Below are positions 1 to 6,022 of a stretch of 24,012 nt of DNA, in pieces. Location of the stretch: the IMG/VR virus record IMGVR_UViG_3300017708_003042, positions 1-24,012 of that record; one strand, 5' to 3'. The stretch is from a virus. Made by a program: the position numbers and the translations under genes. The notes below the pieces were generated by a model. That model did not search any database, was not told the DNA's origin, and saw only the letters and a program-made list of their open reading frames with translations. Within the stretch, counting starts at the first letter, position 1; the number at the start of each line of letters is the position of its first letter.

Positions 1-86
1 CACTTAAGAGATCGTAAACGTACCTAACCCCTCGATTGTATATACTTATATCATTGACCAACCCTACATTCAATTTAGTGATGATT

Positions 87-191
87 TTATAAAATGACCA
101 CCGGATGAGTATATATTGATATAAGGTACCGGTGGTTTGTGATAATCTTCACCGTATGATTCTTCTCCCACGCTGGAATAACAATAATCAT
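87..191 (-). CDS. Possible 34-aa micro-ORF with perfect Shine-Dalgarno
   Basis: Reading on the minus strand, AAGGAGGTGAT (202-192 on the + strand numbering) lies directly before an ATG at 191. The frame runs 34 codons to a TAA at 87-89, starting MIIVIPAWEKNH and ending THPVVIL. The Shine-Dalgarno match is complementary to the whole conserved 16S tail, whereas no plus-strand gene in the window has one. The peptide is not recognised, has no clear membrane segment, and its frame runs through the 97-136 hairpin. It could be a real micro-gene, a relic of DNA from a host that uses Shine-Dalgarno signals, or coincidence. The plus strand here reads ATCACCTCCTT, the anti-Shine-Dalgarno sequence itself. 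Confidence 0.2.
   Translation of the reverse strand: MIIVIPAWEKNHTVKIITNHRYLISIYTHPVVIL
97..136. repeat. Imperfect hairpin, 8-bp outer and 5-bp inner stem
   Basis: ACCACCGG (97-104) pairs perfectly with CCGGTGGT (129-136). Inside, TATAT (110-114) pairs with ATATA (119-123) around an ATTG loop. The two stems are separated by symmetrical 5-nt internal loops. The symmetry suggests a folded RNA or a protein-binding DNA element rather than a terminator, since no T-run follows. Confidence 0.5.
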
Positions 192-301
192 ATCACCTCC
201 TTGGAAAACTTTTGTAAACCAATTTCGTCATCATTAAGTCATATATAAGTAACACCCTAGTACAATTATTTTACCACTCTTAATTCCAGCTTAAACTATA
301 T

Positions 302-400
302 ATGACCATGAATAATAATATGAAAGAGAAAATTGATATCGCACCAGCCATTTATGTTATACTCATGGTGGTGGTTTTTTCTCTAGCGCTACACTTTTAA
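302..400 (+). CDS. Possible 32-aa single-span membrane peptide
   Basis: An ATG at 302 (with in-frame ATGs at 308 and 320) opens a 32-codon frame ending TAA at 398-400. The start is polar and charged (MTMNNNMKEKID). It is followed by a hydrophobic segment, roughly residues 14-32, with core AIYVILMVVVFSLAL, which would span a membrane once. Small phage proteins of this shape include holin-like and superinfection-exclusion peptides, but no family is recognised. Against it: no promoter or leader signal is evident upstream, and the frame overlaps a terminator-like hairpin at 342-380, so the hydrophobicity could be a by-product of T-rich DNA. Confidence 0.3.
   Translation: MTMNNNMKEKIDIAPAIYVILMVVVFSLALHF
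342..380 (+). terminator. Candidate rho-independent terminator
   Basis: CACCA-G-CCAT (342-351) pairs with ATGGTGGTG (365-373), giving nine base pairs with one bulged G and a 13-nt loop. GTTTTTT follows at once (374-380). This is terminator geometry for a transcript entering from the left. It overlaps the possible 302-400 frame, so the two readings compete. Confidence 0.35.
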
Positions 401-404
401 TTAC

Positions 405-486
405 TACTTCCCATATGGGTAAGGGTTTGGAAAATTCCATACCCCCAAATTATTTTTTTTAACAAATTTTTCAATGGTGGGAAGTA
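405..486. repeat. 9-bp inverted repeat flanking a T-rich core
   Basis: TACTTCCCA (405-413) and TGGGAAGTA (478-486) are exact reverse complements. Between them lie the palindromes CCCATATGGG (overlapping the left arm) and GGAAAATTCC, and a run of eight T residues. No gene is seen inside. Function is unknown. Confidence 0.4.
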
Positions 487-550
487 TATACGTATCTAGG
501 TATGTGGGTATGCTAGGAAGAAGAAATCTTAGACGGCTTTATGAATTCAA

Positions 551-563
551 TAATATTTATAAT
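551..563 (+). promoter_or_regulatory. Late-type promoter, copy 1
   Basis: TAATATTTATAAT is identical to copies at 9802 and 13439. It ends 11 nt before the ATG at 575. There is no TTG -33 element at the expected distance. A lone -10-like box is the arrangement known for T4 late promoters (TATAAATA) read by gp55, and a gp55-like gene is present at 8979. The transcript leader would be only a few bases long. Confidence 0.55.
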
Positions 564-574
564 AAAATTATATA

Positions 575-922
575 ATGGCATCTTACACGGCACAACAATT
601 AAATGGAGCGGGAACACCAACAGAAGTACTTACTGGTCAAAAAACGTTTACATTAACTAACCCTTCAAGTGGATCTGCTTATTTTACTGTAGAAACAGTT
701 AGAAATGCTACTGGTTCCTATGCTAATAAACCTACTAATGCTTTAGGTACATATGCTACCTTTGTTGGAATTAATATTGATACATTAATCACATCATCTT
801 ACATATCATCTGTAGTTGTTCCTTCAGGAGCTAGTTCATATAAATTTACACCAACTGCTACTGTTGCTATTAGTTCTTCAATGTTAAGAGCTACTGGTGG
901 GGTTACATTAGTAATTTCTTAA
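575..922 (+). CDS. Small beta-rich presumed virion protein
   Basis: This 115-residue protein is rich in Ser, Thr, Ala, Gly and Val, with alternating short hydrophobic strands and no charged helices, signal peptide or membrane segment. It starts MASYTAQQLNG and ends GGVTLVIS. That composition, with the late-type promoter 11 nt upstream, fits a small structural protein such as a head decoration or tail accessory component, but no specific family is claimed. The ATG at 575 is the natural start given the promoter. The TAA stop overlaps the next start (TAATGG), so the lipoprotein at 922 is probably translationally coupled to it. The function is inferred from context only. Confidence 0.65.
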   Translation: MASYTAQQLNGAGTPTEVLTGQKTFTLTNPSSGSAYFTVETVRNATGSYANKPTNALGTYATFVGINIDTLITSSYISSVVVPSGASSYKFTPTATVAISSSMLRATGGVTLVIS

Positions 923-1482
923 TGGTTAGATTAGTATTAACATTATGTTTAATATTATTTTCCTGTAAAAAAAATACTGATGATTTTGGTTTTAGAACTT
1001 ATGTAATACTTGAGGGTACACATAGTTCTGGTAGATATTTTAATCATCCTACAAACTCAAGAATAGACTTTGACTTTATGTTAGATGAATCTGCCATCTA
1101 CACTACTGAAATACCAGAAAATCAATATGATGTAAATAAAATTTATGGTTTTAGTGATTTTGGTGTTACACATCAAAAATATTCAATAAGATTAGGTTGG
1201 AGATATATTAATGGTGAAATTGAATTATGTTGGTTAAGACATGAAGATGGTAGTCATAGTTCAGCTACTATAAGAACTATAGAACCAAACATACCTTATA
1301 ATGCTACAATAGATATTAAAACTTTTTATTATATTATTACTGTAGAGGGTGATACTACAATGGTTAGAAGGAGACCTGAGGGGAATTGGGGGTTAATTAA
1401 AAGATATTACTTATACCCCTATTTTGGTGGTAATGAATTTGCACCCCATGATATTACGGTGAAAATAAGAGAAAATAATTAA
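922..1482 (+). CDS. Phage-encoded lipoprotein, presumed beta-sandwich
   Basis: The 186-residue protein begins MVRLVLTLCLILFSCKK: a short positive n-region (R3), a hydrophobic core, and a lipobox LFSC with the acylated cysteine at residue 15. The residues after Cys (KKNTDD) resemble the charged signals that send Bacteroidota lipoproteins to the cell surface. The remainder is strand-rich with many aromatic residues and ends with YFGGNEFAPHDITV. This resembles, from memory, the C-terminal motif of small Bacteroidota jelly-roll lipoproteins; it is not a proven match. The gene shares the late-type promoter of the preceding gene through a one-base overlap. A role at the infected cell's outer membrane, such as superinfection exclusion, or a virion moron are both possible. 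It seems too large and beta-rich for an outer-membrane spanin. Confidence 0.7.
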   Translation: MVRLVLTLCLILFSCKKNTDDFGFRTYVILEGTHSSGRYFNHPTNSRIDFDFMLDESAIYTTEIPENQYDVNKIYGFSDFGVTHQKYSIRLGWRYINGEIELCWLRHEDGSHSSATIRTIEPNIPYNATIDIKTFYYIITVEGDTTMVRRRPEGNWGLIKRYYLYPYFGGNEFAPHDITVKIRENN

Positions 1483-1500
1483 AGACTCCCGCGAAAATAT

Positions 1501-1531
1501 TTGGCTCCCCAAGAGACCTTTCGTATATTTA
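1501..1531 (+). promoter_or_regulatory. Bacteroidota-type promoter P1 with TTGG-N4-CCAA dyad
   Basis: TTGG (1501-1504) lies 23 nt start-to-start upstream of TATATTTA (1524-1531), matching the Bacteroidota -33/-7 layout. The -33 box is the left arm of TTGG-CTCC-CCAA. The -7 box runs into a perfect 7-bp dyad, ATTTATG-T-CATAAAT (1527-1541). It serves the gene starting at 1579 through a roughly 40-nt leader that closely matches the leader of the DUF932 gene. Confidence 0.6.
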
Positions 1532-1578
1532 TGTCATAAATGAGTGCAAAACGCACACATATAATTAAAATAAAGGTT

Positions 1579-1821
1579 ATGAATAAATTAGAAATGCTCC
1601 ACACATTATCAATTCAAGAATTAAATGAAATTAAATTACAAGTTCAACAAATGATTGAGCTAAAACAACCAGGATTTAGAGTAGGAATGAAAGTTGGAGT
1701 TGATCATAAAAAAGTTATGGGAATGGTTGGTGAAATTATTAAAGTTAATAATAAAAAATGTAAGGTTAATTTTGATGGTCAAACATTTGTAGTTCCTAAA
1801 TCAATGATAATAATAAAGTAA
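1579..1821 (+). CDS. Small protein, helical N-terminus and SH3/KOW-like C-terminus
   Basis: This 80-residue protein starts MNKLEMLHTLSIQELNEIK. Residues 1-30 form a helix. The remaining segment is small, basic and strand-rich (VGMKVGVDH, MVGEIIKVN, KVNFDGQTFVVP), like the SH3-type barrels of KOW/CarD-like nucleic-acid-binding domains. An in-frame ATG at 1540 would add 13 residues, but it overlaps the promoter's start region. The ATG at 1579 is preceded by AAAGGTTATG, a context shared with the starts at 1918 and 7917, so 1579 is chosen. It has its own promoter (P1) and lies upstream of the similarly controlled DUF932 gene. A nucleic-acid-binding regulatory role is possible but unproven. Confidence 0.65.
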   Translation: MNKLEMLHTLSIQELNEIKLQVQQMIELKQPGFRVGMKVGVDHKKVMGMVGEIIKVNNKKCKVNFDGQTFVVPKSMIIIK

Positions 1822-1833
1822 TGCGCAGGAAGC

Positions 1834-1864
1834 TTGGATACCCGAGAGAGCTTTCGTATATTTA
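1834..1864 (+). promoter_or_regulatory. Bacteroidota-type promoter P2, near-duplicate of P1
   Basis: TTGG (1834-1837) and TATATTTA (1857-1864) are 23 nt apart start-to-start, exactly as in P1. The upstream dyad reads TTGG-ATAC-CCGA. From TTTCG through GCAAAACG (35 nt) most positions are the same as in P1, differing only in a few scattered bases. The similarity extends into the leader up to the AAAAGTTATG start of the gene at 1918. Confidence 0.6.
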
Positions 1865-1917
1865 CGGTATAAATAGATGCAAAACGAATAAAAACTAATA
1901 AAAAAAAAATAAAAGTT

Positions 1918-2736
1918 ATGATCAATATAGAAAATTTACAATCAGCAAAATTTATGAGTAAGGAAGAAATTAGTAAAGTAGCTCCTTCAGTATTTACAAT
2001 GAATCCTTCAGATGAGGTATCAGATAAATATACTCATATTCCAACAGAAGAAGTCATTAATGATATGGAAGAATTAGGTTGGGGAGTTGTTGATGCAAAA
2101 GAAGTTAAAGCTAGAACTAAATCAACAAAAGGATTCCAAAAACACTTACTAGTATTTAGAAATAATGATATTGTTATTAATGGAGAAGATGGAGATACTG
2201 TTTTTCCACAAATTCTATTAACAAATTCTCATGATGGTAAAAATGCTTTTACATTTACAGCAGGATTATTTAGAATGATTTGTGAAAATGGATTAGTTAT
2301 AGCAGACACAGAATTTGAAGATGTAAAAATGCGTCATATGGGTTATACATTTGAAGATTTACAATCAATGATTAAAGATATGGTTGAAAAATTACCATTA
2401 ACAGTTGAATCTATGAATAAGATGAAATCCATTGAATTAGAAGAAGAACAAGTATTAAAATTAGCAAAATCATTACTTGATATTAGAGTTAAAGGAACAG
2501 ATAACACATTTAATGATATTGCAGTTAAAGATGTGTTAGAATCTCAACGTAATGAAGATAGAGGTAATGGATTATGGGAAGTATTTAATAGAGTACAAGA
2601 AAACATCATTAATGGTAATTTTTATTATAATACTAAATCAGGAAAGCAAAGACAAGCTCGTATAATTAAGAATTTCAAACAAGATATTAGTTTAAATAGA
2701 AACATGTTTGCAAAAGCTTTAGAATTTGCTTGTTAA
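1918..2736 (+). CDS. DUF932 family protein
   Basis: The 272-residue product matches the phage/plasmid DUF932 family (TIGR03299-like). It has SDKYTHIPTEEVINDMEELGW near residues 35-55, then KHLLVFRN, then the family's central signature ILLTNSHDGKNAFTFTAG at about 100-117, FRMICENGLVIAD at about 118-130, and VKMRHMGYTFED at about 136-147. The C-terminal half is helical and charged. Family members are common in phages and plasmids. Their biochemical role is not established; links to DNA metabolism or anti-restriction have been suggested. The gene has its own promoter (P2), an A-rich leader with AAAAGTTATG at the start, and a strong terminator 15 nt after its stop, so it is a single-gene unit and probably early. 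Confidence 0.88.
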   Translation: MINIENLQSAKFMSKEEISKVAPSVFTMNPSDEVSDKYTHIPTEEVINDMEELGWGVVDAKEVKARTKSTKGFQKHLLVFRNNDIVINGEDGDTVFPQILLTNSHDGKNAFTFTAGLFRMICENGLVIADTEFEDVKMRHMGYTFEDLQSMIKDMVEKLPLTVESMNKMKSIELEEEQVLKLAKSLLDIRVKGTDNTFNDIAVKDVLESQRNEDRGNGLWEVFNRVQENIINGNFYYNTKSGKQRQARIIKNFKQDISLNRNMFAKALEFAC

Positions 2737-2750
2737 TAAATTAATATATG

Positions 2751-2785
2751 CGCATATAACCGCGTTTTTTTGCGGTTTTTATGCG
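2751..2785 (+). terminator. Strong intrinsic terminator
   Basis: AACCGC (2758-2763) pairs with GCGGTT (2772-2777) and is followed by TTTTT. An outer stem CGCATA (2751-2756) with TATGCG (2780-2785) extends the hairpin, with one and two unpaired bases between the stems. The loop holds seven T residues. It separates the DUF932 gene from the glycan cassette. Confidence 0.8.
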
Positions 2786-2797
2786 TTGTATAATATA

Positions 2798-2821
2798 TAT
2801 AATATGAATGTCACAGAATAA
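2798..2821 (+). promoter_or_regulatory. Shared leader element TATAATATG...CACAGAATAA, copy 1
   Basis: TATAATATG (2798-2806) is followed 5 nt later by CACAGAATAA (2812-2821). The same two blocks recur at 7687-7707 with a 2-nt gap. Each pair sits just upstream of a start codon (2847 and 7721). This may be a third promoter type or a leader binding site; no TTG -33 box is at the right distance. Confidence 0.35.
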
Positions 2822-2846
2822 TGCGAAATAATAAAAAAATTAATAT

Positions 2847-3881
2847 ATGAGTTGGGAACAATTATATCCAGAAGAAAATAATTTAGTAAAGTTATCTTTA
2901 GAAAATGGAGGAGTTATAAAACCTTTAATAATTCCGAGTGAATTTACAGGAGGAACAGGTCTTTGTAATGTTACTATTTTTAAAGACGAAATAGAAGGGT
3001 TATTAATTAATATAAGACATGTAGGGTATGTAATGCACCATGTTGAATTTAATCAAAAATACTGGGGTTTATGGGGAGCTATGCAATATATGAATCCTGA
3101 AGATTTCTGTTATCTAGAAACTGTTAATTATATGTGTCGTTTAAATGATGATTTAGATATAATCCAATATAATAAAATTGATACCTCAAAATTTGATAAA
3201 GAACCACTTTGGGATTTTATAGGTCAAGAAGATGTTAGAATTTTTAGATGGAATAATAAATTTTACACTTGTGGGGTTAGAAGAGATATAGACACTCAGG
3301 GAACAGGTAGGATGGAGATGTGTGAAATTAAATTTGATAATAATAAAGTTGTAGAAATTACAAGAGATAGAATTGAGGTTCCTGAAGATGGTGTTTATCT
3401 TGAAAAAAATTGGATGCCTGTTTTAGATATGCCTTACCATTTTATAAGACATGCTGATCCTGTAGAATTAGTGAAAGTAGATTGTGAAAATAAATCTTGT
3501 GTAGCAGTAGTTAAAAAAGATAAATCTGAAAAGATTGCAAATGTTATATTAGACGATTGTGATTTAAGAGGAGGATCTCAAGTTATTCCTTTTGGTGATG
3601 GTAGATTATGTATTACTCATGAATGTTTTTTCCCATTCCATCCTGTAGGAAATGGAAAAGATGCTCATTATTATCATAGGTTTGTATTTTATGATAAAGA
3701 TTGGAATATAGTAAAAGTATCTAAAAAATTTAAATTTATGGATGCTATGATTGAATTTAATTGTGGGTTAGCTGAAGAAGGTGATGATTTATTAATTACT
3801 TTTGGATATCAAGATAATGCCGCTTATATATTAAAAATGCCTAAAATTGTTTTAGAAAAAATAGAATATGAAAAATTATAA
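2847..3881 (+). CDS. Five-bladed beta-propeller, glycoside hydrolase (GH43/GH130)-like
   Basis: This 344-residue protein has the repeating strand pattern of a five-bladed propeller. Recognisable elements are GQEDVRIFRWNNKFY (about 126-140), EKNWMPVLDMPYHFI (about 186-200) followed by DPVELVKVD, a RGGSQVIPF motif near 240, HECFFPFHP with YYHRFVFYD in the next blade, and a final blade with DDLLITFGYQDNAAYIL. ED-R, KNW-P and GGS signatures recur in GH130-type and glycosyltransferase-associated propellers that bind or cleave beta-linked sugars. It lacks a signal peptide, so it would act in the cytoplasm. The following methyltransferase gene overlaps its 3' end by 14 nt and glycosyltransferases follow, so it probably processes or binds the same glycan. 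Catalytic activity is not certain from sequence alone. Confidence 0.65.
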   Translation: MSWEQLYPEENNLVKLSLENGGVIKPLIIPSEFTGGTGLCNVTIFKDEIEGLLINIRHVGYVMHHVEFNQKYWGLWGAMQYMNPEDFCYLETVNYMCRLNDDLDIIQYNKIDTSKFDKEPLWDFIGQEDVRIFRWNNKFYTCGVRRDIDTQGTGRMEMCEIKFDNNKVVEITRDRIEVPEDGVYLEKNWMPVLDMPYHFIRHADPVELVKVDCENKSCVAVVKKDKSEKIANVILDDCDLRGGSQVIPFGDGRLCITHECFFPFHPVGNGKDAHYYHRFVFYDKDWNIVKVSKKFKFMDAMIEFNCGLAEEGDDLLITFGYQDNAAYILKMPKIVLEKIEYEKL

Positions 3882-5199
3882 ATTAGAAGAAAAATTAAAT
3901 AAATATATTTTTGATCCTAGAAATAGTGTTTTAAATTTTGAATTAGCATGTGAATATTTTAGTGCTAAACAATATGCTTCAGCTTTATCTTATTATTTAA
4001 GATGTGCTGAATTGTCCGATGATGATGATTTAGTATATGAAAGTTTATTACTTACTTGGGATTGTATGGATAGAGTTGGGAGAAATAAAACATTTGAAAG
4101 AGGACAATTATTACAAATAATATCACAATCCCCCCATAGACCAGAAGCTTATTTAATGATGTGTCAATGGTTAGAATTTAATGGAGAAGCAAGGATAGAT
4201 TCTAAACAGGAAGTATTTACTTTAATGTATACTTATGCTAGTATTGGGATATCAAATGAAAAAAATGCAAAACCTTTTAGATATTTTAATAGGTATCCTG
4301 GATATTATGCCACTAGATTTTATAAAGCTTATGTTGGGTGGCAAATAGGAAAAATAAAAGAATCAGAAGATGGAATGATTGATTTATATAATAATCATAA
4401 ACATAATATGACTGAGGATTATAAAGTATACATATATAATAATATTGTAAATTTAAGAATACAGGATAGAGTTATAGAAAATGAAAATGAAAATAATAGT
4501 TATGAAGATGCTATTAAAAATACTAATTTTGTTTTATATGATAAAAGTAAATTTAATAGATTAAAATTTAAATTTGAGGGATCAGATAAAATAAAAGAAA
4601 ATTATGCTCAAGCATATCAAGATATTTTTGTTTTATCAGTGTTAAATGGAAAAAAAGATGGAACTTATTTAGAAATAGGATCATCATTACCCTACTATGG
4701 AAGTAATACTGTATTGCTAGAAAAAGAATTTAATTGGAAGGGTATATCATTAGATATAGACCAAAATGTAGTTAATCAATTTAAAGAAAAAAGAAATAAT
4801 AAAGTTATATGTAAAGACGCTACTAAGGTTGATTATAAAATGCTTTTAGATGAATTTGGTCATAAAACTATTGATTATTTACAAGTAGATTGTGAACCTG
4901 CTCATGTAACTTATGATATACTTTTAAAAATTCCACTTGATGAATATAAATTTGGTGTAATAACATTTGAACATGATAGTTATGAATTTGGACCTTCTAT
5001 TAGAGATATATCAAGACAATATTTAGAATCATTTGGTTATGTTTTAATTGTTGACAACGTTTCTCCTCTTAATGATAAACCTTTTGAAGATTGGTGGGTA
5101 CACCCAGATTTAATTGATATAGAAACAATAAATAAAATGAAATTAGTAGATGGAAAAACAAAAAATATTGAAAATTATATATTAAATGATGAAAAATAA
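3868..5199 (+). CDS. TPR-FkbM family methyltransferase
   Basis: This is a 443-residue two-domain protein. Residues 1-200 are helical repeats of TPR type (for example ACEYFSAKQYASALSYYLRC). Residues 245-420 are an FkbM-type SAM-dependent methyltransferase, with AQAYQDIFVL (247-256), the SAM loop YLEIGSS (267-273), acidic D296, DAT (317-319), DYLQVDCEP (336-344), EHDSYEFG (368-375) and EDWWVHP (407-413). FkbM enzymes usually O-methylate sugars or polyketides; here a sugar hydroxyl is the likely target because glycosyltransferases follow. The start overlaps the propeller gene by 14 nt and the end overlaps the next glycosyltransferase by 14 nt, so the cassette is translationally coupled. TPR-methyltransferase-glycosyltransferase groupings are typical of phage and surface-glycan loci. 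Confidence 0.88.
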   Translation: MKNYKLEEKLNKYIFDPRNSVLNFELACEYFSAKQYASALSYYLRCAELSDDDDLVYESLLLTWDCMDRVGRNKTFERGQLLQIISQSPHRPEAYLMMCQWLEFNGEARIDSKQEVFTLMYTYASIGISNEKNAKPFRYFNRYPGYYATRFYKAYVGWQIGKIKESEDGMIDLYNNHKHNMTEDYKVYIYNNIVNLRIQDRVIENENENNSYEDAIKNTNFVLYDKSKFNRLKFKFEGSDKIKENYAQAYQDIFVLSVLNGKKDGTYLEIGSSLPYYGSNTVLLEKEFNWKGISLDIDQNVVNQFKEKRNNKVICKDATKVDYKMLLDEFGHKTIDYLQVDCEPAHVTYDILLKIPLDEYKFGVITFEHDSYEFGPSIRDISRQYLESFGYVLIVDNVSPLNDKPFEDWWVHPDLIDIETINKMKLVDGKTKNIENYILNDEK

Positions 5200-6019
5200 A
5201 GGAATACCCGTTATAGGAGTACCTACTATTAATGGTGGGAAATGGTTAAAAAGATTAATTAATAGTGTTGATTACCCTGTAGATAATTTTATTATATTTA
5301 ATAATAATGGAAGAGGATTAATTACAGAAGTACTTGATAATTTTACTAAAATAAAACATCCATGGATTAAAAACATTGAAGTATGTCACCTTCCTTCTAA
5401 TTTGGGAGTTCCTACGGTTTGGAATCTTATAATTAAAAGTTATATAAATTCTCCATATTGGCTTATAACTCAAGATGATATCGCTTTTACTCCAGGGTTA
5501 TTAAAGAAAATGCATGAAATAACTTTAAATGGAGATATTGATATGGTTCATGCTAGTAATGGTTGGTTTGATAGGGGTTCTTATGATTTGTTTGTTATAA
5601 AAGAATCAGTTATTAAAAAAATAGGCTTATTTGATGAAAATTTATCTCCAGCTTATTGTGAAGACCATGATTATGCTTCAAGATGTTTAAGATATACTTG
5701 GGATAATCCAAAAGATGAAATTAAACATTATATTTTAGGGGCATCTTATTATCATGGTAGAGTCTTAAGTACAAATCCTACTTGTTATCCTGACCATGCT
5801 AGTCAAACTAAAAGATCAGATAGTGGAGAAATAAGTAGTGAGGAAATGCTTAAAAAAATCAATAATTCAAATGATCATAATAAACAATATTTAATTGAAA
5901 AGTGGGGAGAGGAATGTTTACAGTATCCTCAAAAATATCCTATGGGTATTGAAAATATCCCTATAGATTATACCAAATATGATATAGATTTTATTAGAAA
6001 AAAACACTTTAAATTTTAA
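5186..6019 (+). CDS. GT2-like glycosyltransferase A
   Basis: This 277-residue protein has a GT-A fold: an N-terminal nucleotide-binding half (IPVIGVPTINGGKWLKRL, then DNFIIFNNNGRG), SNLGVPTVWN at about 71-80, a DxD-type metal/nucleotide site in YWLITQDDIAFTPG (DD at 97-98), and an acceptor-side acidic motif PAYCEDHDY (about 155-163) after GLFDENL. It probably adds a sugar from a nucleotide-sugar donor to a phage or host glycan. Two adjacent ATGs (5186, 5189) are possible; alignment with the downstream paralogue favours 5189, a one-residue difference. It is cytoplasmic with no membrane segment. The C-terminal region is longer and His/Tyr-rich compared with the paralogue, suggesting a different acceptor. 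Confidence 0.85.
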   Translation: MMKNKGIPVIGVPTINGGKWLKRLINSVDYPVDNFIIFNNNGRGLITEVLDNFTKIKHPWIKNIEVCHLPSNLGVPTVWNLIIKSYINSPYWLITQDDIAFTPGLLKKMHEITLNGDIDMVHASNGWFDRGSYDLFVIKESVIKKIGLFDENLSPAYCEDHDYASRCLRYTWDNPKDEIKHYILGASYYHGRVLSTNPTCYPDHASQTKRSDSGEISSEEMLKKINNSNDHNKQYLIEKWGEECLQYPQKYPMGIENIPIDYTKYDIDFIRKKHFKF

Positions 6020-6022
6020 TTG

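Larger units (their letters stand above)
1..574. other. Gene-poor, structured 5' region
   Basis: No convincing large reading frame is present on either strand. The stretch is visibly richer in G+C and CpG than the coding DNA that follows. It contains a long imperfect hairpin (97-136), a terminator-like hairpin (342-380), a 9-bp inverted repeat (405-413 with 478-486), the palindrome CCCATATGGG (410-419), and a small stem CTAGGA/TCTTAG (513-532). Two short frames are possible: 87-191 on the minus strand and 302-400 on the plus strand. A late-type promoter closes the region at 551-563. A structured non-coding RNA, a replication or packaging site, or a module boundary are all possible; nothing here decides between them. 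Confidence 0.5.

Noticed and set aside
156-248. 30-codon plus-strand frame in the 5' region
   Set aside because: No start signal, mixed composition and no recognisable feature; weaker than the minus-strand frame with a Shine-Dalgarno.
1540-1578. Upstream in-frame ATG giving 13 extra residues to the small SH3-like protein
   Set aside because: It lies within the promoter dyad/start region, and the leader similarity with the gene at 1918 plus the AAAGGTTATG context points to 1579.
6020-6022. TTG start for glycosyltransferase B
   Set aside because: ATG three bases later matches the paralogue's start context; TTG starts are not needed elsewhere in the window.
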